From: Candidatus Borrarchaeum yapensis
GTDB taxonomy: Archaea; Asgardarchaeota; Sifarchaeia; Borrarchaeales; Borrarchaeaceae
Reading direction: 5' to 3'
DNA: 47,588 nt
Assembly (NCBI GenBank): GCA_016840515.1
Contig: JAEOSF010000026.1
Location: 1-47,588 of the forward strand
Positions 8,810 through 15,965 of the stretch are shown one piece after another. Within the stretch, counting starts at the first letter, position 1, and each line of letters begins with the position of its first letter. Made by a program: the position numbers and the translations under genes. The notes below the pieces were generated by a model. That model did no database searches and was not told the origin of the DNA. It saw only the letters and a program-made list of their open reading frames with translations.

Positions 8810-10312
8810 ATGAAAAAACAGATAGGTACTGTTATTGCAGCAAGGGATTCACCAACACCTAGCGAATTCAAATTGGTCATAACTGAAATTGAAAATTCAG
8901 TGCCGTTGAGAAAAGGCCAGTTTATTGCAGTTGAAAGTGATGATGTTGATGGAATCCTTATCGCTACTGTTACCAACATTCTCAAGACTAATCGGTATTT
9001 CGAGAGCGCAGAAGCCGTAAAAGAATATGAAAGGAGTGGACCTCTTACAACTATCTTTCCAGCAGATCGTTGGGAATACATTCTTGCTGAAGGAAAGCCT
9101 ATGGGGAGAATCTCCCAATCGGGAAGGCTTGAACGCGTCACTTTCCCGCCTGGTCCCGGTGACAAGGTTTTTTTAGCAACTCCGGAGATGCTACTACAGG
9201 TATTAGGATTAGATCCCTCGGGTGTCAATCTTGGGAAATTACTTCATCATGATGTTCCAGTAACGCTCAATCTCACGAGATTATTTCAAAAACATGTGGC
9301 GATCCTTGCAATTTCAGGGGCGGGTAAAAGTTATCTAACCAGCGTATTGATTGAAGAACTGTTAATGAGAAAGCCAGAACAAGGTAGAGTGGCAGTCGTT
9401 ATTCTTGATGTACATGGAGAATATACGAGTCTAGCGACAGCCTCTGACACCACAAAATCTGATTTTTCTGAGAAAACTACGGTGATAAATGGCCCCTACA
9501 TTCAACTTGGTGTCCCTAAACTTACCAGTTATGATTTTGCAAGTTTTCAACCACAAATGAGCTACGTACAAATAAGGGAGTTAAACAAGATCATCAAAAA
9601 GTTAAGAGGAATGAGTGGTAAAACTGGAAAACCCTACGATTTAAATGAGCTTATTGGAATGATTGAACAAAGTGAAATGAATCCACGAACAAAAGAGGCA
9701 ATGATGGGATGGTTTTACGACTTAGAAAGTACACGTCTGTTCGGTGTTGAGGAACATCCTTCGCTAAAAGAAAGAATTCGAGTTGGTGAAGCCACGATCT
9801 TCGATCTTCGTGAAATCATAAGTCTACGAAAGAAGCAGATAATAGTCAATTACTTAATTAATAGTTTATTTAATTTGAGGAAGCGAGGAGAAATCCCACC
9901 CTTCGTTTTTATTCTTGAGGAAGCTCATCAATTCTGTCCAGAAGGACCTGCCATATCAAAGGGCATTATTGAAACGATTGCAAGAGAGGGTCGAAAGTTC
10001 TATGCTTCATTAGTGCTAATTTCACAGCGTCCTGTGCGTTTAAGTACTACTGTGCTTAGCCAGTTAAACAGCCAAATTTATTTGCGAATAACAAACCCAT
10101 ACGACCTTAAGCTCATTGGTCAGAGTTCAGAAATGGTTGACAAAGCTTCATTAGATACAATAACAACCCTTAACGTAGGTGAGGCACTCATTGTGGGAAA
10201 TGCAGTAGCGCATCCAATCTTTGTCCAAATAAGAACAAGATATTCGCCTTCTCCTCCGATTTCAATACCGTTGGAGGATGTAGCAAAGAGATATGAGAAA
10301 AAAACCCCTTAA
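8810..10312 (+). CDS. herA: HerA bipolar DNA translocase/helicase
   Basis: Hexameric FtsK/HerA-family ATPase that forms the end-resection machine with NurA. It has an N-terminal HAS beta-barrel (QIGTVIAARDSPTPSEFKL), Walker A (ISGAGKSYLTS, about residue 170), Walker B (FVFILEEAHQF), and the sensor/arginine region SQRPVRLSTTVLSQLNSQIYL. I chose the ATG at 8810 because it lies at the usual family N-terminus. A GTG at 8798 would add four residues. Neither start has a good ribosome-binding site, so translational coupling to nurA is likely. Its last four bases overlap the convergent HTH gene. Confidence 0.95.
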   Translation: MKKQIGTVIAARDSPTPSEFKLVITEIENSVPLRKGQFIAVESDDVDGILIATVTNILKTNRYFESAEAVKEYERSGPLTTIFPADRWEYILAEGKPMGRISQSGRLERVTFPPGPGDKVFLATPEMLLQVLGLDPSGVNLGKLLHHDVPVTLNLTRLFQKHVAILAISGAGKSYLTSVLIEELLMRKPEQGRVAVVILDVHGEYTSLATASDTTKSDFSEKTTVINGPYIQLGVPKLTSYDFASFQPQMSYVQIRELNKIIKKLRGMSGKTGKPYDLNELIGMIEQSEMNPRTKEAMMGWFYDLESTRLFGVEEHPSLKERIRVGEATIFDLREIISLRKKQIIVNYLINSLFNLRKRGEIPPFVFILEEAHQFCPEGPAISKGIIETIAREGRKFYASLVLISQRPVRLSTTVLSQLNSQIYLRITNPYDLKLIGQSSEMVDKASLDTITTLNVGEALIVGNAVAHPIFVQIRTRYSPSPPISIPLEDVAKRYEKKTP

Positions 10313-10587
10313 TCTATCGTGAGAATAATACGATCAATGGCAGGTCGACACACTTTTTTTACACCATGCACTCCAGGTTCGTAGTTAGTGTCAATAAGAT
10401 TCGCTTTCTCCATGATTTTGATCTGTGCACTTATGTTTGCTTCTGTCTGACCTATTTTTTCTGCAATTCTACTTACATCGAGCGCCTCTACTTTCAATAA
10501 CTTAAGTATTTTCCATCTTGTTCCCGAAGCTAATGCTTTTGCAACATTTGAGACATCTTCATCTTTTACAATTAAGTCTTTAGGCAT
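10309..10587 (-). CDS. Small ArsR-like winged-helix transcription regulator
   Basis: A 92-residue winged-helix protein: KALASGTRWKILKLLKVEALDVSRIAE (helices 1-2), KIGQTEANISAQIKIMEKANLI (recognition helix and turn), then a beta-wing with GVHGVKKVCRP and a hydrophobic C-terminus. This pattern is common to ArsR-type archaeal regulators. The ligand is unknown. A single cysteine argues against a classical metal site. Two perfect AT-rich palindromes lie in the 205-bp gap between it and the divergent rio2 gene and are candidate operators for autoregulation. Its end overlaps herA by four bases in convergent orientation. Confidence 0.75.
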   Translation of the reverse strand: MPKDLIVKDEDVSNVAKALASGTRWKILKLLKVEALDVSRIAEKIGQTEANISAQIKIMEKANLIDTNYEPGVHGVKKVCRPAIDRIILTID

Positions 10588-10613
10588 TTCTGCACATCCT
10601 ACTGATATTTAAA

Positions 10614-10627
10614 TATCTAAAAGTCCG
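10614..10627 (-). promoter_or_regulatory. Palindromic TATA region upstream of the HTH gene
   Basis: GATATTTAAATATC is a perfect 14-bp palindrome ending 27 bases upstream of the HTH start codon. It contains a TATA-like core, so it may be both promoter and operator. Transcription would begin within about 10 bases of the ATG. Confidence 0.4.
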
Positions 10628-10691
10628 TTATAAATACTGCACATTGATTTAATATATATTAGAAATCTGATAATATATAAATTTGTTTTTA

Positions 10692-10719
10692 TAAATATTA
10701 AATTTCAATTTAATATTTA
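10692..10719. promoter_or_regulatory. Perfect 13+13-bp inverted repeat, candidate operator
   Basis: TAAATATTAAATT (10692-10704) and its exact reverse complement AATTTAATATTTA (10707-10719) flank a two-base spacer, TC. It lies between the divergent HTH gene and rio2, about 73 bases before the rio2 start. The base composition is almost purely A/T, so part of the symmetry could be chance. Confidence 0.35.
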
Positions 10720-10792
10720 CTAAATTTATAGATCTTTGTTGCAATCTCTGAAGTTTAATTCACCCTATAAAAAAAGTGTAAATTGGAGTTAA

Positions 10793-11686
10793 TTGGGTTT
10801 AGGCATGTCACAAAAGGCTATCAACGCATTTAAGAAATTGGATGAGGATGATTTTGAAATTTTAGAAGCGATTGAGCGCGGTATAAGAGCATATGAACAT
10901 GTTCCTATAAAGATAATTTCCTTGATCTCAGGATTTCCTGAGGATGAGGTCGTATTTCGACTTGATAAGCTTAACAAACTTGAGTTGATCCTCCGCTGGG
11001 GTGGATCATATTTAGGGTTTGAATTGAATTCTAATGGGCATGACTGTTTGGCTCTTAACGCACTAGTTCGTGCTAATGTTATAGAAGCGATTGGAATGCC
11101 CATAGGTGTAGGAAAGGAATCTGATGTATATGAAGCTCTCACGCCTGAAAAACAGACCGTTGTTATAAAGTTTCACAGGCTCGGTAGGACCAGTTTTCGC
11201 CAAACAAGACGGCTTCGGTCATACACTGGAGGTAGAAAGCATCTTTCATGGCTGCTAGAGTCACAAATAGCTGCCAGAAGAGAATATGTCGCATTAAAGA
11301 GAATCTACCCTGTTATATCATCGGTTCCTGAGCCACTAGGGCAAAATAGGCATTGTTTAGTTATGGAGTTGATTGAAGGCAAGGAACTATCTATCATCTT
11401 AGAGATAGAAGAACCTAATGCCATACTAACTGAAATCATTGAAATAGTGAAAGCAATTTATCGATCTTGTGAAATTATTCATGCAGATCTTTCAGAATTT
11501 AATATTCTTGTTACTCCCGAATATAACACCATTATTATTGATTGGCCACAATGGGCAAATAAAAAACACCCAAACGCAGAAGCAATGCTTAAGCGTGACA
11601 TAAATAATGTATTAACTTTTTTTAAAAAAAGATTTGAGATTTATGAAGATCTAATCAAAGTTCAAAATTTTATACAGCATGGATGA
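10793..11686 (+). CDS. rio2: Rio2-type serine/threonine protein kinase
   Basis: Atypical kinase/ATPase required for small-ribosomal-subunit maturation. It has an N-terminal winged helix (about residues 10-90), a Rio2 phosphate-binding loop (PIGVGKESDVYEA), a lysine in VVIKFHRLGRTSFR, the catalytic loop HADLSEFNIL (Asp near residue 232) and the metal-binding IIDWPQWANKKHPNAE. Most Rio2 proteins have DFPQ where this one has DWPQ. The TTG at 10793 sits four bases after GGAG. An ATG at 10805 sixteen bases after it is the alternative and would start MSQKAINAF. Confidence 0.93.
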   Translation: MGLGMSQKAINAFKKLDEDDFEILEAIERGIRAYEHVPIKIISLISGFPEDEVVFRLDKLNKLELILRWGGSYLGFELNSNGHDCLALNALVRANVIEAIGMPIGVGKESDVYEALTPEKQTVVIKFHRLGRTSFRQTRRLRSYTGGRKHLSWLLESQIAARREYVALKRIYPVISSVPEPLGQNRHCLVMELIEGKELSIILEIEEPNAILTEIIEIVKAIYRSCEIIHADLSEFNILVTPEYNTIIIDWPQWANKKHPNAEAMLKRDINNVLTFFKKRFEIYEDLIKVQNFIQHG

Positions 11687-11817
11687 ATTTTATCCCACAT
11701 AGAAAGAAAAATTAACTTTGCCATTATAATGTATATAGAAATGAGATAACCTCTAAAGAAATTACGCGCGATAAGTGAACCCTTAAAAACAACGAGGGCC
11801 CATTAATCGGTGATTTC

Positions 11818-13926
11818 ATGGAAGATGAACGCATCATAATAGGAATCGATATATTACCACAAAGCTCTTCTGTCAAATCACCTCCGAAATTTTCTGCAGT
11901 AGTTCTGCAAAACGATAACATTGTCGACCGTAAAATCACTATTACAAAATATCGTCTTGTTAAACTAATTAAAGATCTTAATGCAGATATCTTAGCTATT
12001 GATAATATATACGAACTAGCACCTACTAGCGAAGCCTTAGTGTCCTTTTTAGCTCGTCTTCCTCCAACAATGAAATTGATCCAAGTAACAGGATCGCCAC
12101 ATCCTTCTCACGGAATGGAGCCACTAAGTAGAGTTGCAAATCGATATGGCATTCCTAGTTCAGGTAAAGGAAACGCATTAGAAGAAGCCGAAGTATCTGC
12201 TCGACTAGCAGCCAAAAATGTTGGATATATAGCCTCTCTATTTGAAGAAGAAACTGAAATCTATGTGACACGAGCTAGATCTTTGGGATCTGGCGGATGG
12301 TCTCAAGATAGATATCATCGTAGAATAAGCGCCCTTATTCAGAATGCTGCAAAAGAAATTCAAGATCGACTGGAAAGTGCTTCATTAGACTTCGACATCA
12401 CGATAAAAGATTCTGCTTATGGATTAGACAGAGCAATTTTTACCGTATATACTTCGCAGGATAAGCTCTACGGTATTATAAAAAAAACAAAAGGTCCTGA
12501 TATTCAAATTAAAATTAATCCTGTTAAAAGGAGACGAATTGAATTCATACCGTTAGGAGGGAGTACGGATTTCCCTGTTCAGGCAACAGTAACTAAAATG
12601 AAAAAACTCATTGTAGGTATCGATCCTGGTGTTACTGTAGGTATCGCTATTCTTGATCTTCGTGGTGAAGTGATATTACTTGATAGTGCAAAGGGCTTAT
12701 CTAGGGGTGATGTAGTAAGAAGAATTTCAGAGTATGGTACTGCTACTATCATTGCAACCGATGTCACAACTGTACCTGCCTTTATTCAAACACTTTCAAC
12801 AAAATTCAATTCAAGAATTCACTCTGCAACCAAAGTCATGACTGTTAGCGACAAAAACGCAATGATTCGTACGTTCAATAATACAAATGGTAATAAACCA
12901 TCAAATAGTCATGAACGCGATGCTTTAGTAGCCGCACTTAACGCATATTCTTCGTACAAAAATATTTTTGACCGAATAGAGGCTGCGATTAAAAAACGTG
13001 ATGTTAGAATTCCTATTTCGCGCTCATTCATCGATAATGCAAAAACCCTAGTGGTACAAGAAGAAATACCAATAAAAGACGCCATCGATCGCCTCTTACA
13101 AGAAGAAAAGGTAGATCCTATTATCGAAGAAACAATTGAAGTGACCCTGACCACTGAACAAATGGAAGCAAAAATATCAGAATTAAGGGCAAAAATAAAA
13201 CTCCAAGAAGAACAACTTGCTAATTTAAAAACCCAAAATGAACTTTATTCTTCAAAAATAAGTGAGTTAGAAACAATTATCAACGAGTTGCAGGAAAAGA
13301 TCAAATTACTTCAATCAGAAGAAAGAAGTGAACTGAAAAAACTCAGAGAAATACAATTTAGAGATGAAGAGATAATAAGACTCAGAAAACAAGAAATTGA
13401 TTTTAAAAACGAAATCTCACAGTTAAGGTCTAAGTTCAGTGATCTTAAACGTTTGAAGTTGATTGAAAATCGAGGAAATGCTATTCCTCTTCGTATAATC
13501 GAAGTATTCAGTGTAGAAGGCATTAATAAGGCAAAAGAAGAATTTGGAATTAAAAAAGGAGACGTTTGTTTACTTTTAGATCCGTCTGGAGGCTCGAAAT
13601 CTACAGCAGATATATTAATCTCTTATGAGATCAGAGCGATCATTACTGATAGTGACAAAATGTCTCATATTGCAGAATCTCGCTTTTTAGAATACAAAAT
13701 ACCCCTAATCGAGAGAATTGAAGTAAAAACGTTAAAAAATGTAGACGAATTCGCCATAGTAGACAAGAATGAACTGGATGAGAAACTTGTGGAATGGGAA
13801 AAAAGATATAATCAACTCCTGAAAGAAAAGACACAAGATATGTTACAAAAGATAATTAAGGAATACAGAAAACAAAAACTAAATGAAATGAATGGCGTCA
13901 TACAAGATGATTCAGCAGGAAAGTAA
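11818..13926 (+). CDS. DUF460 protein: predicted RNase H-like nuclease with coiled coil
   Basis: A 702-residue member of the archaeal DUF460 family (COG2433-like). The N-terminus carries a ribonuclease-H-like fold (IIIGIDILPQSS). A second such fold starts near residue 260 (KKLIVGIDPGVTVGIAILD) and ends with SNSHERDALVAALNAY, which holds late acidic residues. Residues about 440-560 form a long charged coiled coil. A C-terminal globular domain includes KKGDVCLLLDPSGG. The function is unknown; a role in nucleic-acid processing is inferred from the fold. It starts at an ATG preceded by TCGGTGATTTC and ends close to a convergent methyltransferase gene. Confidence 0.85.
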   Translation: MEDERIIIGIDILPQSSSVKSPPKFSAVVLQNDNIVDRKITITKYRLVKLIKDLNADILAIDNIYELAPTSEALVSFLARLPPTMKLIQVTGSPHPSHGMEPLSRVANRYGIPSSGKGNALEEAEVSARLAAKNVGYIASLFEEETEIYVTRARSLGSGGWSQDRYHRRISALIQNAAKEIQDRLESASLDFDITIKDSAYGLDRAIFTVYTSQDKLYGIIKKTKGPDIQIKINPVKRRRIEFIPLGGSTDFPVQATVTKMKKLIVGIDPGVTVGIAILDLRGEVILLDSAKGLSRGDVVRRISEYGTATIIATDVTTVPAFIQTLSTKFNSRIHSATKVMTVSDKNAMIRTFNNTNGNKPSNSHERDALVAALNAYSSYKNIFDRIEAAIKKRDVRIPISRSFIDNAKTLVVQEEIPIKDAIDRLLQEEKVDPIIEETIEVTLTTEQMEAKISELRAKIKLQEEQLANLKTQNELYSSKISELETIINELQEKIKLLQSEERSELKKLREIQFRDEEIIRLRKQEIDFKNEISQLRSKFSDLKRLKLIENRGNAIPLRIIEVFSVEGINKAKEEFGIKKGDVCLLLDPSGGSKSTADILISYEIRAIITDSDKMSHIAESRFLEYKIPLIERIEVKTLKNVDEFAIVDKNELDEKLVEWEKRYNQLLKEKTQDMLQKIIKEYRKQKLNEMNGVIQDDSAGK

Positions 13927-13930
13927 TTCG

Positions 13931-14497
13931 TTAAGTTACATAGCAGACTGCAAAAATATCTTCACTTCTCTTCTCTATAATTTCAAATTTTTTAACTCCC
14001 GATTTTTGGAGTAATTCCTTAAGTGACAGTGCATTTATTTTCTTCTTCAGAACCGTTATAGCAACTAAATTATCACTTACACGAATAAGTTCTTTAACTG
14101 TCTTTAAAGGATTCGGCATATTTTGAAGTAGTGTAAACGTTGTGACAACTTGAAACATGTGTTCTTGAAAGGGGAGATAATCTGCATCTGCCAAAACTAA
14201 TTCAACATTAGAGCGGCTTTTTGCTCTCTTTTTGGCCATATGTAGCATTCTTAAGGACATATCAGTACCAATCAGTGTCCATTGACTTACAACTTTATCT
14301 AAGAATAGCCCAGTGCCGACACCAATATCTAAAATCCGAATTGTTTGATTTTCGAGGTATGGTAAAATAGTCTCATATTTTTCAAGTTGAATTGAATTAT
14401 AACGCCTGTTGTATGTTTCAACATACTCTTGCTCATTATAGAGTTTCATAATGCGTTTCTTATAAGAAAACTCATTTAATTCAGGCATAAATATCAT
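13931..14497 (-). CDS. Class I SAM-dependent methyltransferase
   Basis: A 188-residue Rossmann-type methyltransferase. It shows motif I (ILDIGVGTGLFLDKV), the acidic end of strand 2 (LIGTDMSLRML), motif II-like LVLADADYLPFQ, and a motif IV region (FQVVTTFTLLQNMPNPLKTVKEL). This resembles the UbiE/COQ5-like small-molecule group, but the substrate cannot be inferred. It lies downstream of the Sm-like gene with a 116-bp gap. The operon partner L37e often found beside archaeal Sm genes is absent here. Confidence 0.85.
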   Translation of the reverse strand: MIFMPELNEFSYKKRIMKLYNEQEYVETYNRRYNSIQLEKYETILPYLENQTIRILDIGVGTGLFLDKVVSQWTLIGTDMSLRMLHMAKKRAKSRSNVELVLADADYLPFQEHMFQVVTTFTLLQNMPNPLKTVKELIRVSDNLVAITVLKKKINALSLKELLQKSGVKKFEIIEKRSEDIFAVCYVT

Positions 14498-14613
14498 GCC
14501 TTGATCTCTTGAAGGACGATTATAGATTTGTGATTATTGTATACTCTAAAATGCGCTGAAATTATTGTCTCCACATCTATTAGATAGATTTGTGGTTGAT
14601 TTAAGGGATTTAA

Positions 14614-14862
14614 TTAATCTGTTTCAACCTCATCCCATTCGGTCTGTATCCAAAGTATGTTGTTACCCCTGATAAATACTTCTCCATACTTAGCAAGTTT
14701 GTTTCCATCCTTTATTTCGATTGCATCGCTCAGAATAGAGTTCATATAGTTATCGACACTCTGAAGACGCCCTCGGAATTCTCTATTATCTTTGAGTCTT
14801 ATAATTATTTCTGAATTAACTGTGTGCATCAATAACTTCAATGGTAGCTTTTCGGAAGCCAT
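14614..14862 (-). CDS. Sm-like RNA-binding protein (archaeal Lsm)
   Basis: An 82-residue Sm fold. Sm1 is visible as SEIIIRLKDNREFRGRLQSVDNYMN, with the conserved aspartate and asparagine of the RNA-binding loop. Sm2 appears as YGEVFIRGNNILWIQ. Archaeal Lsm proteins form heptameric rings binding U-rich RNA. The length is typical. The ATG has a GGTGAT ribosome-binding site about six bases upstream. Confidence 0.93.
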   Translation of the reverse strand: MASEKLPLKLLMHTVNSEIIIRLKDNREFRGRLQSVDNYMNSILSDAIEIKDGNKLAKYGEVFIRGNNILWIQTEWDEVETD

Positions 14863-14911
14863 AAAATCATCACCTACAAAACTGAAAAACTTAATAACTT
14901 CACATTCAGTA

Positions 14912-14940
14912 GATATTTAAACATATCGAAATTTGATATG
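14912..14940 (-). promoter_or_regulatory. TATA box and adjoining palindrome upstream of the lsm gene
   Basis: Read on the minus strand, TTTAAATA (about 14912-14920) is about 55 bases before the lsm ATG. Just upstream, CATATC (14922-14927) and GATATG (14935-14940) are the arms of a nearly perfect 19-bp palindrome. The position next to the TATA box suits a regulator binding site. Confidence 0.35.
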
Positions 14941-15049
14941 AGTCAAAATTTGAAAAATTCAGTGCGTGTCTTAATTACCGTAATATACTCAAATTTTCTG
15001 ATATTCACTAAGAAAAACTACGCAAACATATAAACTGTATATCAAACGA

Positions 15050-15850
15050 AAGCTGACATACTCCCACAGCTCAAGCAGTGGGGTTCTACACTTCTAGAGT
15101 GAGAAGTGTGGGGCGTGTCACCGCCCTGTTAATGACTCCCGCAGAAAGAGGTTCTTTCTGAGCGAGCCCTATATTTATACAGCCTACGGCATCTCGATGT
15201 GCTTCCAAGTTACACGACACACACCTGAACAATCTGCCCTTCCTTATTACTCTTTTAGAACCACATCGTGGACAGACTGAGGAGCTCCCGCGTTCGTCAA
15301 TTTCCCTTACAGTGATACCGTATTCCTCCGCTTTTTCCTTAATGCGTGTCACCAGATAGCGATGACTCCAAAACAGATGGATCATGGAGTTTGACTTCTT
15401 AGAGAAGTTTGCTGAGTTTCTGATATTAGTGAGCTCACCTAATACTATTTCTGCGACTCCTTGTGACCAACAGCGCACCACAAAGTCCTTCACTACTTTA
15501 TTTGCCATATCCCTGAATCAACGCTTCCGCTTTCGATATAACCTGCGCAATTCTTTAGAGGCATGTGTATCATTAGTGGTCTTCAAGAGCGAGGCATATG
15601 TTGCCAGTTGGTGATTCCAGTACCACCACTCGGCCAACATGGCATTCGCTCGCTTGAGCAACTCTACTTCTTGTTCTTTAGTGGGACGTAACTTAAAGGT
15701 ATTATTCCTTCTCACGGTTGACGCCTCTGGTGATAACCAAGATAGCCACCAGAACTATTTAACGGTTAGGGAGACCGTGATGAAGGTGATGAAAGTGAAC
15801 ACCGCACACTACCGCAATTCATCCCACCCCTAAAGGAGTGGGCTTTCTTG
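15050..15850 (-). mobile_element. Decayed IS200/IS605-family (TnpB-only) element, copy 1
   Basis: About 800 bp with subterminal hairpins at both ends. The left end, read on the minus strand, has AAGCCCACTCC...GGGTGGGATGAATTG (about 15819-15850). The right end has CCCCACTGCTTGAGCTGTGG followed by GAGTATGTCA (about 15052-15083). Between them lies a broken tnpB gene. No TnpA transposase is present. The ends match those of a second copy at 19305-19710 almost base for base. The exact right boundary is uncertain by about ten bases. Confidence 0.8.
15086..15715 (-). pseudogene. tnpB: tnpB (RNA-guided nuclease/OrfB) remnant with in-frame stop and central deletion
   Basis: Two pieces in one frame are separated by a single TGA (15518-15520): a 65-residue N-terminal piece (FKLRPTKEQEVELLKRANAM) and a 140-residue C-terminal piece. 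The latter has VLGELTNIR, a C4 zinc finger (CPRCG...CVSC) and the RuvC-III motif EAHRDAVGCINIG. Intact TnpB is about 370-400 residues. Here only about 209 codons remain, so the central region with the first RuvC aspartate is missing. It cannot encode an active nuclease. Confidence 0.85.
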
Positions 15851-15965
15851 CTCAGCAACCTGTAATTTCGATAGTCACAATCGTTATGTTTTTAATTTTA
15901 TACTATGCAAATCTACCTGAGTTTTACAGAGGAGCAAAACTGTAAATCCCATTGAGGCCTGTTAA

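Noticed and set aside
12579..13834. Minus-strand open frames opposite the DUF460 gene
   Set aside because: Low-complexity serine-rich shadows of the coding strand with no start signals.
15384..15833. Plus-strand open frames of 76 and 64 codons
   Set aside because: Both are antisense to the tnpB remnant of IS copy 1 and lack protein-like composition.
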